Shown here piece after piece: positions 24,116-33,900 of a DNA stretch of 64,000 nucleotides (positions are counted from its first letter, which is position 1; each line of letters opens with the position of its first letter). The DNA lies in the NCBI GenBank assembly GCA_963377175.1, contig CAUJNA010003819.1, forward strand, positions 17,501-81,500. The letters run 5' to 3'. The notes beneath the pieces were generated by a model. The model ran no database searches. It was not told where the DNA came from and saw only the letters and a list, made by a program, of their open reading frames with translations. Source of the stretch: Effrenium voratum (Eukaryota; Sar; Dinophyceae; Suessiales; Symbiodiniaceae). The position numbers and the translations under genes were made by a program.

Positions 24116-24623
24116 AATGCCCCGTCCGTCATGATATGTTCAAGAAAGCTTGGCATTTTGTTTTGGCCTTACAAGGCCCTTGTTGTGGTTCACCACTTTG
24201 TGAAACCATCTGAGCAGCGCCCAAAACTCCTGTAAGCATCTTTATAGGGAGGTTCTTCCTTATCAGGGTCTATAGTGCGACTTAAATAGATAAACCTGGC
24301 TAAACATTTTGCTGTTCAAGGCGATTTAGGCGATTTGGGCGTTTAGTTGTTTTGCTGGACGAGACTCAGCCCGACGCACTGCGGAATCATGCAATCCAGC
24401 AGGCATGGCAATCCACGCCCCGTACCGAGTGTGATTAAATTATAAGCACGCCCGACAGGCACATTGCAGCTGCCCGTGCAAGTTGCGATCTGTTTTTGTT
24501 TGTCGCCCTTTGGTCAGCTGAGCTGTCAACGTGCCCCTTCCAAGCCATCCAGAGAAACCATTTGATGACGTTTCCAGTTTTGCGGGTGTTTTGAGCCTTT
24601 TTGAGAGTGTTTTGCGGGTAAAT

Positions 24624-25037
24624 CTAGGCGGTCAAACTTGCTATCTGTTTGTGCCTGATGCCGTCCTTCAGTGCCTTTTGAAGGTTCCTTTGCGCTTCAC
24701 GACTCCAAAAACGGGCCATCTCATAAGAAATCCAGGCGTTCTGGTAGTTGTTCGGCGCTTTGGCAAAAAACCCGGCGTATGAATGAAAAACGATGTAAAT
24801 GCTGAGAACTACCAGGAATCCCATGACACGCGAATCTCCAGGAACCTTTCTACCTCGGTTGGACCAAATGTGAATGGGTTGTTGGAGCTGCTCTTCTGAG
24901 GTGCAGGCAAAATGCCGAGTCTGTATTTCATGTTGCAGAAACTCAAAGGGGACCGAACTCTCAATTTCAGCTGCCAACACCAGGGCACTCACCAGTTTGT
25001 TGACAAACGCCGGGGGCTTACGAAGTTTTGGATCCAT
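24624..25037 (-). CDS. Hypothetical protein, 137 codons, minus strand
   Basis: An uninterrupted ORF from ATG (MDPKLRKPPAFVNKLVSALV) to TAG. It reads like real protein: an N-terminal part with EIESSVPFEFLQHEIQTRH, one hydrophobic segment VMGFLVVLSIYIVFHSYAGF around residue 80 that could span a membrane, and a basic C-terminal helix EAQRNLQKALKDGIRHKQ. No family is recognised. Codon use is more AT-rich than the Rab exons, so it may be a recently decayed or retroposed copy rather than an active gene. Confidence 0.38.
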   Translation of the reverse strand: MDPKLRKPPAFVNKLVSALVLAAEIESSVPFEFLQHEIQTRHFACTSEEQLQQPIHIWSNRGRKVPGDSRVMGFLVVLSIYIVFHSYAGFFAKAPNNYQNAWISYEMARFWSREAQRNLQKALKDGIRHKQIASLTA

Positions 25038-25139
25038 GTCGTCTTGGGGAGCCTTAATTTTGACCGAGGCTGAAACCTGCTATTTAAATGGACCCAAGCT
25101 ACGTAAAGATTCAGCTTGGGACTGGGATTATACCTGAAC

Positions 25140-25784
25140 CTTCACGAAGGTGAAGGTGTCAACCCTTCGGAGCTTTCAGTGGGACTTCACAATTTTGGCA
25201 CCCGACTGTTTCCTGGTTGTATTCATCTTGCCCCCATATTAGTCAACCCCAGTTTATGGCATCAAACCCTAGGAATAAACTGGGGTGTATGAATTCCCCT
25301 CGCACCAATTAACATGGGTCCTGGATTGGACCATGTTCCTTTTGAAGGGACCGGGTCCCTCTCAGTTTCCATGTAAAAAAGGTAGGAGGGTATGAGTCAC
25401 GCAAGTTGGTCTCGGAGGCTTTTGGAGCCGAAAGCGCTGAACTACTCGCTGAACCGGCACTACTTCAAGGAACCTGTCTCCGCGACGTCGCCGTTTTTCG
25501 GGGAGCTCTCCCCAAGTGTTCCTTTTGGCTTTTTGCCGTAAATGCACGAAAAGGGGGGTACCCTCACAAGATCCAAGCATTTCAGGGGACCCTGCGAGAA
25601 ACGCACGCTATATTTTAAGGTTGACTGAAAGTGAGACATCTGAAAGTCTGCTTTTGGGTGTCTTCGGAGCTTCGGCCACGGGCATGGGCCGAACGAAGCC
25701 GGCTGAGGCGCTGGTGGCTTGCGTACTTATTTGGGTGCTCCATAGCCCAGCTTTGAAATTCCCCGAAAGTACAACAAAGCGGAC
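25140..25784 (+). other. Coding-like patches, unassigned
   Basis: Two plus frames, 25406-25500 (LVSEAFGAESAELLAEPALL) and 25630-25740 (LLLGVFGASATGMGRTKPAE), look exon-like but have no paired splice borders that I can defend. Confidence 0.25.
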
Positions 25785-25833
25785 ATAATTGTTATTATTA
25801 TTAATTATTATTGCTATTATTATTATTATGTTT
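25785..25833. repeat. ATT microsatellite
   Basis: TTATTA repeats, interrupted. Confidence 0.8.
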
Positions 25834-26039
25834 ATTTCTTTTTCTCAGGCCCCCCATATCAACATGATGTCACTTCAATACACCCTGTGAAGAGTAGGTT
25901 CTGGGGCTTGCCACAGATGTGCAGGATGTGCTCGCGGAGCAACTGCTGAAGGATATCATGTCCGAGCTGGGCTGCAGCTGCTAGTTACGAGAGGAGGCAA
26001 GCGCAAAACAAATCTCGGGCACCATCTCTTGACTGCTAC

Positions 26040-26130
26040 TGGGTTGGATGTTTAGACTTTAATTTTTTGGGAAACCAAGGGGCTTTCCACTAAACCCCCA
26101 AGAAGCTAAACTTTTTGCAGGGGGGTCAAC
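26040..26130 (+). mobile_element. Family D inverted-repeat element, copy D4 (diverged)
   Basis: Keeps GGATGTTTAGACTTTAATTT, CTTTCCACTAAACCC and CTAAACTTTTTGCAGGGG. Confidence 0.6.
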
Positions 26131-26373
26131 AGCAATCAAAATCTCCGGAGATCCGCAAAACAACACCATCTAAAGGTGCTTTCAAGCCGATCGGAGCAAT
26201 GTTCAGGATCGAAGAGCACGACATGTTTAGATATGTGCGTAACACTTGTGTGTGAAATGCGGGCAGGACCTGGTCACAATACCTAGATTGGAGTATAGCA
26301 GTGATGGGCGACCGGCTTACCCTCATCTGTTCTGGATGGACAAAAGCCACACCAGCTGGGCTGAATGGAACCC

Positions 26374-26516
26374 TAGTGTGGATGGACAACATCCGTTTCG
26401 CAGAACCTAAGGGACCGTTTCTGGTTTCTGATTCGATTCCACTGTAAATACCAAGAAACCTTATGGGTTTCAACCGTTGCAAGCTGGTGCGAAATGGATT
26501 TCGCAACCATCAGTAT
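26374..26516 (+). mobile_element. Family C inverted-repeat element, copy C4
   Basis: Left TAGTGTGGATGGACAACATC then CGTTTCGCA; right GTGCGAAATGGATTTCGCAA then CCATCAGTA. Interior CTGTAAATACCAAGAAACCT. Confidence 0.7.
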
Positions 26517-27239
26517 GAATTCTGGTTGATACCCCACCAAGTGCGAAGTGGATCCTGGAGCCTTAGCCAGGCTACCAGCCAGCTACCGTCCTAAGACGCC
26601 CCAAAAAATGGGAGGTGGAAAAGAGCTCGTCGAAAGAAAGGAAAAGAGAGTCACCTTGTCGAGGTAAGCTCGAACTTTGACGAATCAAGCAGATAGCAAG
26701 GGAACAGATCTCAGATGCAGAGGTTGCCCCCCACAGTGCAGGAACTCTGCTAGTAATGCCCCCAAAACTCAAAGCAACCCGGCTAATAATCAATCGAAAC
26801 TCCTCTTTTTCAGGCCACTTTTCTAGTGCTTGATTCTTGAATTGGGCATTTTTGGACTGTATACTTGTTTGGACTTCAGGCTATTTGCGAAGAACAAGTG
26901 TTTATATAAAAAAAAGAACAAAAAACAAAAAAAACAAGTCTGGCCCCTACACTCAAGTCAGGCCAACGACGAGCCTTGAGAAGTCTTTCGTTTGGATCAG
27001 GGCTGAAGTCAGCTTGCCTTCCTCATGTAGGTCGTGCTGAGCAATGGTCCATGGGCAGCTTGTCTAGAACCCAAAGATCATCCGTCGATTCTCGGTGAAG
27101 ATGGGCAAGGGAAGGGAATGTCAGTCGTTTTTCGCTCAACTCATGCGTGTGTTCCTTGCCTAAGGAAACAAACAGCCACCCAATCGCTGCGTCCACGTTC
27201 CACATATGACACAAGACGATGGCTTTCAGCTGGCCTGTG

Positions 27240-27349
27240 GAGCATGCGGGGCCGGTGGCCTGCGATAGCAGCGCGCGCCGGCTCCGAATTGATGATCCCA
27301 AATCGGCATCCATGTCCGGATGGGCTTTGCGCGGCAGAAAGTTGCATAG
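27240..27349 (+). CDS. Exon-like segment (unrecognised)
   Basis: After TTTCAG| the plus frame GPVACDSSARRLRIDDPKSA then SMSGWALRGRKLHR ends at a GTGAGC donor-like site (27350). All other frames across about 27.03-27.48 kb are also open for long stretches, including a minus frame of 142 codons, so assignment is weak. Confidence 0.3.
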
Positions 27350-27811
27350 GTGAGCTTGTTTGGGGCGATTTCGAGGGCGGAATGGCAAAATGGCCTGGCG
27401 CGTGCCAATTTGGAGCCAAACCCAGAATCCATGTCCCCACAAGCCTGACATTGGAAGGGCATGCTTGTTGAAAATGGGGGAGGCTCACTTTCTGTGATGC
27501 TAAGGGAAGCTCCTTTAACGCATTCCCTCAGTTCCTGGACTCTGTACTGCTTGGGAAGGGTCAGCAAAGAGTTAAGACTGAGTCTGAAGTCCGGATATCG
27601 AGGACTCGCTCATAGTCCCATGGGACTCCATTTGCTGGCTCCTCATATTTTGCTTTTGCCCCTGGCTTTGAAAGCCACCAAATCCCATTGATTCCGGGGC
27701 GCCTGGAGCCGTGCGTCCACCTGGAAATGCTCACTGCAAGGCCCAAGGCCCGGCCCTTTTCAGAGAGCCCACCGAGCCCTTGAGGGGGGGGGGGGTGAGG
27801 GGTTGGAGGGG

Positions 27812-27917
27812 GGTATGGGTCAGAATTAAACCACCAGGATATGGACCGCAGGTAAAAGGCCCTTCTTTCCATTTACCAGGGTTCCATTTGGGGTACCTAT
27901 TTTTGACCCACAGCCAG
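27812..27917 (+). mobile_element. Family E inverted-repeat element, short form, copy E4
   Basis: Left GTATGGGTCAGAATTAAACC, interior CATTTACCAGGGTTCCATTT, right TTTTTGACCCACAGCCAG. Confidence 0.68.
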
Positions 27918-27949
27918 GGGTTGAAGGGGGTCAACATATCTTAGGCACG

Positions 27950-29786
27950 TGGACCCTAAGGCAATCTTTTTGCACATGGCCAACTCAGCGTTCCGTGAGT
28001 ACCTGATCGGAAGCTGCATGCCGTGTAGCATTCCGTGCCACACAACGATGAAGTCTTGGTATCATGTACCTTTCTTGCACTGTGCATAAGTTATCATTTG
28101 TGTTTTGTGTTGTCAACCTTCTATGATTGTTCAAGTTCGGGTCCAGTTGTGTCTTGCTGGTGCGATAGGTAGGGAATGTGGCTGAATGAACCCAAGGATC
28201 CTCTTTAAAGGAAACCACCAGTTGGATGCTTTATAAGGGTCATTCCATTTCTCATTCCCTATTGCAGCACGTTGTTCTATCGGACTTTTGCACAGAATCA
28301 GCTCGCCTGAGCGGCCACGGCCACGCGACTCAATTCAGCGCCTTCCATGGCAAATTCAAAAAGGCGAGTCGAGGGTCTGCCAACCAACAGATTAACCCTT
28401 TAAAGGCTAAAAGGTCACACCCCAGCCTGTTCAGCCCCCATTTGGTTCCACCTTTTCTGACCCTCAAAAAAGTGATGTTCGGCTCTCGTGATCCCTCTGA
28501 AGGTCCCTAAAGGAAACCCCATGGTTTCTTCATGTGTCTCCCAGCTTTGCAGCCTTATATAAACCAGTGAACTCAAAAAGGTTCAGTGCTCCTCTGCTGA
28601 TGTGCGAGTGTCGCATGTGACGTTTCGCGTTTTGCGATGGAATGAACGCAAGGGACTGAGTGGGGAGTTGGTTTCATCCCAGGTCAAGGGAGCCTCATCC
28701 CCTAGTGATACCAAGGGCACCCTGTCGGGGTTCCTGTTGTTGGCCACCCATTGCAGGGGCTAGGGGTCCCACGTGAGGAACATGGCCCAGGTTTGAAGTT
28801 CGTTGGGGTATGGCCAAGAAGCAGATGGAAGTAGCATGAAGATGATCCATGCATCGAAGTCATGAGTCAATCGGGCTTCCTCCAAAGCTCTTTATTTAGA
28901 GTACGTAGACTATCCTCAATATGGAAGAAATTCTGAATCAGTTCTTTGCTTCTCTGAGTTTCGCAGAGTTCGTCTTTGAAACCTATGGCCTGGGCGAACA
29001 GCTTCGAGCTTCGGAGCATGCTGGGGGCATTCTGGTGACTGTCTCTGGTTGCGTTTTCAAAGCCAGATTGAGTTGCTCCGTTTTAAGTTTCTGGGAGTTG
29101 TCAAAGCCAAGTTGAGTTGTTGTCTTTTGACCTCTCACTTGTTCAAAGCGAATCGACCTTTTCACCTTAAGTTGGCTTTCCCTGTGTGCATGTCTAGTCA
29201 TGGCCCCAAAAGGTGAACCTTTTATTTCCAGGTCCTTTGGACAACCAAGACCTACAACTTAAGAGGTGAATTTGATAGTGGTGGCTCATGATGGGACGAG
29301 TTTGGGGCAACCTTATGGGTGGTCCGGACGGGGTCCCTTATAGGGCCTGTTTCCCGTTGAAGGTCCAAGACTTCTTTGAGGATGGCGTCAAGTGGGTCCA
29401 AGCGCCTCTCCGGGAGTACTTGAACCCTGAGGGTAGAACAAGTCCTACCCCCAACAGAAAACCCCAAACGCAGCACCTGTGGGAGAATACCTGGAAGCTG
29501 GTTTTCCTCCTGGGGGGTACCCTGTGTCAGTTGCCATGTTAGTGCGAGGATATGTATCAAGTGGTTTACGCTGCTGGACCTTCCGACGGCATTGGCTCAA
29601 AAGGGGCTACACTCCCCTGCGGCAAAAAACGCACCCGTCACAGGACATCTCTCAGGTCAAAGTCTTCCTGAAATATGGATCCCGTGAGATGCCTTTAGGG
29701 ATCCAATCTGCATTTCGCACCAAATCCCCCTTGATCTTCAATTCACCTTTTGCTTTGCTGAAAAAGGCTCGGGGTTTCTCACACTC
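27950..29786. other. Non-genic stretch upstream of the Rab gene
   Basis: Apart from element B5 I see nothing beyond scattered short frames. 29370-29460 is weakly coding-like (RVQALPERRLDPLDAILKE on minus). Confidence 0.45.
28153..28270 (+). mobile_element. Family B inverted-repeat element, copy B5
   Basis: Left CTTGCTGGTGCGATAGGTAG, interior AAAGGAAACCACCAGTTGGA, right CTCATTCCCTATTGCAGCA. Confidence 0.72.
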
Positions 29787-30582
29787 GTGAATCGCTTGGA
29801 GACTCCCGTCTTGAGCTCAGATGAACTTCTGCAACCCGTCCTCGACCGTTTTTTTTTTTTAGATGGTCTATTCGGAACGACCTTCTTCCGTCTTTGGAGT
29901 GTCAGGTCGGTCCTGTTTTTTGGGAGGAGGAGCCGCTGTAAGGCGAACTGCCGCAACCCAAGACCTAGAGTCCGAGTTTTCGAAAAGCCCCTCTTGGAAT
30001 TATGGGGTTTTGCCCTCCCAAAAAACCAGGGAGTCCAACTGAAGAGGCTCAACCAGCGGGTTTTGTGGGTTGCTCTGGAAGCAACAGTGGTCATTCCCCA
30101 AAAAGTTGTCAAACACATGGTTCCGCTTTTGGACCTTGGTGCCGCCTGCCGCCTTTCATAGGGGATACCAGAAAGCGCGCTTTTTATTCTTCGACGCCCA
30201 AGGGGGCCCTTGGGTTACGGGCGGAGCACTGCTCCCCAGTGAAACCAAAGCAAGCCCACGACTGCACCACAGTGCGTTGCTTTGGAATGCCATCCAGTTT
30301 CTACTAAAAGGCCAACCCGGCCTGGACCGGGGACGGTTCCGGAGAGGCTTCCGCCAGGCCTGGCCAAAAGTTTTGTCCCCCTTGCCAGCGCTTTCTGCTC
30401 GGTTGCGGAGGGCCAGCCAGCACAATTTGAGTAGCCCCGTTATCAGCTCATTGAGCCCCAATATAGGCCATGGGCTGGTTGCTTTCTTTGGGGTTAAGTT
30501 GAACATTTGGTTTTTAGTTATTGGCGAAACTCCCACCTGCGCGTTTGCCTTGCTTGCCGGAATGAATCAACCTGGTGGATGA
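29787..30582 (+). pseudogene. Coding-like region with broken frames
   Basis: Two overlapping plus frames look protein-like: 29787-30161 (NRLETPVLSSDELLQPVLDR, FEKPLLELWGFALPKNQGVQ) and 30070-30582 (LDRGRFRRGFRQAWPKVLSP). A T10 run at 29851 and other slips break them. No family recognised. It lies just upstream of the Rab start codon. Confidence 0.25.
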
Positions 30583-30931
30583 TTCCGGGTGTGAAACGCG
30601 TGCCGCCCAAACAAAGTGAAGGATGCCGTCAACAAAGTATATGCCCCCCGGGCCCCTGTTCAGCATGCAACGGTTTACAAATAGGTCCTTGGTGTCCATT
30701 CAACAAAGTCATTCGAGGATTGCCAAATCTTGTTGTACCCGAATCTGGTCAGGTCTAACTCCACGCACAAACCAGGAAAGCATGCTCTTTGCGAGTTGCC
30801 GCACGGTCTCCACCGCACTTCACTCACCAAAACGTGCTTACGAAACGTTGCTGCGGTTTTCCCTCAATTGTCCATGCTTTACGTGAAACCAACCACCTCA
30901 ATCCTCGAATCCCATTGCGGTCAGAGGCCCA

Positions 30932-30967
30932 ATGGCGAGAGACGATGACTACGACTATTTGTTCAAG
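30932..30967 (+). CDS. Rab exon 1 (start codon)
   Basis: Encodes [12 protein letters not shown], the acidic N-terminus and YLFK lead-in typical of Rab11 proteins. The ATG is the only sensible start. A GC donor follows at 30968. An AG eight bases upstream of the ATG could be a trans-splice acceptor, but no spliced leader is encoded here. Confidence 0.88.
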
Positions 30968-33900
30968 GCGGGTTTCTGGGATCAGAATGGGATCTCAGTC
31001 GCTGCGGAACCTGATTGGATAATGGGATCTCAGTCGCTGCGGAACCTGATTGGATCAGTTGCTCCCCGAAAACGACAGCGATTCGGCTCATGCTGCTTCT
31101 CAGGGAAGCCCTCGAAGTGCTTTGGAAGTGGGATCCTGATTTGAAGGAAGTTGCAAAGGAGTGTTCATAGGGATTATTCTCAAATTCCCATAGGATTCGG
31201 TCAGCAAGGCTCTCAGCACCCCTTGCACTTGTTTGGGTGCTCAAGAGCTCAACCGAATTGCACGTGGCGATTGTGCTTGTCCAACTGTGACCTTTCAGTG
31301 GATGAAACAAAGTCCAGTGGATCCCAGTTTTCGTCTATAGTAGGCAACCATCCATGTTCCTTTCGGATCTTAAAGGGTGGTTCCGTTAGTTTACCCACTA
31401 TGCAGCGAAACGGAATCATTGCGAAAGTCACTTGGCTGTTGGCGCATATGATTCCTCTCCAGGAAACCTCAGTGGGATGCACCACGTTCATTTCCAGCAG
31501 CACTTTATGGGATTGGAGGTATGGAGCTTTTCTGGCAGGCTGGGTAGACATGATCTGGCGTGTCTCGGAACCCTTTTTGGCCTACTGCACAGGAAGCCCA
31601 ACAGCAAATTCAGAAATCACCTTTTTGGGGGTTCCATGTGGAGACATATGGGTTGGGTAATTTAAAGACTTGGATGTCGTCGTGTACATTTCTCCGAAAG
31701 GTCCTGCATTGGGTGTCCATTTTTTGGTATGGGTGTTTCTCAGCATAGGGATCCCACAAGTGGTTGGTGTCCTTCTTTTCCCCTTTAAGTACCAACCAAG
31801 GGTCCACTATGTATTGAGAAACTTCCAAATGGAGGCCACCCGCCCTTTGTTACCTCCCCCCACCGGTTTCTTGGGGCGATACTCTCCGAAGTGGACATAG
31901 GGCGGAGGTGAGCAGCAAGCAAATCGGCAGACATCTGGGCGGTCGATTGGGGAAGGCCCCATTTGGATTTAGTCACCGACCATGGAGTCGCATCTACTTT
32001 CACCCTAGTGTAGATGAAAGTGGGAAACTAAAACCATGGTTCCGCCGAACACCGCCCTTTGATTCTGCTTGTTGGTATTGACTGCGACTCCGGCTTGACC
32101 AAGTGGCCTCGAGCAGCGCAAACGGAATATCCTCAACTTGGGGAGCAGAAAGGAAACCCTCCATTTGTGCGAGGTCCCCCTTAGAAAACACCCACATTTC
32201 TAGGGCCATCTTCGCGCGCAGCATCAATGCCGGGCAAGTGGAGCTTGGGGACCCAACCCAGAAGAATCGGCGTGGCCGCCTTGGGTTTTGTTTCGTGTCT
32301 AGGATTTCATGCACCGTTTCTGGCTGCGAACTCACGTGTATAGTTTTACGTGACAAGGGGTGCAGCTCGCAACATTGGTACTAGAGAATCCACGGCACAT
32401 CTCAACGTGAGGTTTCATGCCCACGTATCCATCCCATGAAAAGTGAAGTTGGGGGGGGGGCGTACCTCTGGCCATTGGTGGTTGCATTTGTCCTTCTGTA
32501 GGATTGTAGGAGACTATAGACAAATGCATATGGCTGTGGGTCAAAACCAATGGTACGATTTTGGGGTAGGTGCACCACCCATGTTAGTCTATTTTACTGG
32601 GGATTGGGATGTTCACTGGGGGTACAGGCTTTTGACCCATGGCCATATGACAACGATTGAGACGCTGCACACATGCAGGTGGTGCTGATTGGCGATTCGG
32701 GCGTGGGCAAGTCCAACCTCCTCTCCAGGCCAAGTGTGGTGCCAAGGGCAAGCCTGCGCTTTGAAAGCGTTTGAAGAACTAGATGGTTTGACCTTCTTCA
32801 AATCGGAAATCGGAATCTTGGGAGACCCCGACAGGTCCCTTCCAAAGCTTTCCCTTTGGGGGCATTGGTTTTGCCCAGGATCTTCAGGCTATGGCCGGTT
32901 TCAAGTTGAGGATCGTAAGACCCAACACTTTGGCTGGAGTTCCTTGGCTTGACACTTGGGACCAGTTGAGTGGCAACCATGGGTTTTCCTGCTGGTGCGA
33001 TAGGGAAGGACCCTTCCGGGTTTTGGGGCTTTGAACCGGTTTTGGGGATTCCCGAATAAATGAAACCATAGAGGATGGTAAAAAAAGAGGATATTTTAAT
33101 TCTCATTCCCTGCTGAGAACCAGCAATATGTCTCGCTTTTTTCGCGAGTCGAGAACACCTGGGGTATGAACTTGGCGATCACCTCTCCCAATGGTTCCTC
33201 ACAGAACTTTGGCTTTGGTCAGATGTCCCTTTCTCTTTTTGTTTGGCACTTCGCTGCCACCGTCTATGAAGACGGTCAGCTGTGTACAAAAACCAATTGG
33301 TCAGATGTCCTTCAGTGTCAAGCATTTTTAGTTTTCCCTGTGCCTGCAGTTTCAGCTCAAGGCTCCCCTGCAACAAGCGAGTCATGGCGAAGACGGCCTC
33401 AAGGCCCAAGAAGACGCCGCAGAAGAGCATGGCGAAGAAGGAGACGGTGACCAGACCGAAGGGAACCAAGAAAACACTGAAAGGAGCCAAGAAGACACAG
33501 AAGGGAGCCAAGAAGCATCCGATCTGTGCAATGCACTTTGCCAAGGTCTATCCACTCTACATCGCCAAGGCTGAGAAGAAAGGCCGCAGCAAAGGTGAGG
33601 TGGACAAGATCATCCAGTGGCTGACCGGGTATACCCCCAAAATTCTGAAAGCCAAGCTGGACAAGGCGACAGACATCGAAACCTTCTTTGCCAAGGCCAA
33701 GCTGAACCCGAAACGGTCCCTCATCACCGGGTCCGTCTGTGGGGTGCAGGTGCAGGCCGTCACGGACCCGACGATGCGTGAGGTCAAGTACCTTGACAAG
33801 CTCATCGACGAGCTTGCGAAGGGGAGGGCCATGGAGAAGATTCTTCGCACCTAAGCAGTGCGGCATTCCACACATTTTGGAGCGAGAGAGAGAGAGAGAA

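Noticed and set aside
29590..29612. GGCATTGGCTCAAAAG as a spliced-leader relic
   Set aside because: Too few matching positions outside GGCTCAA, and no ORF follows.
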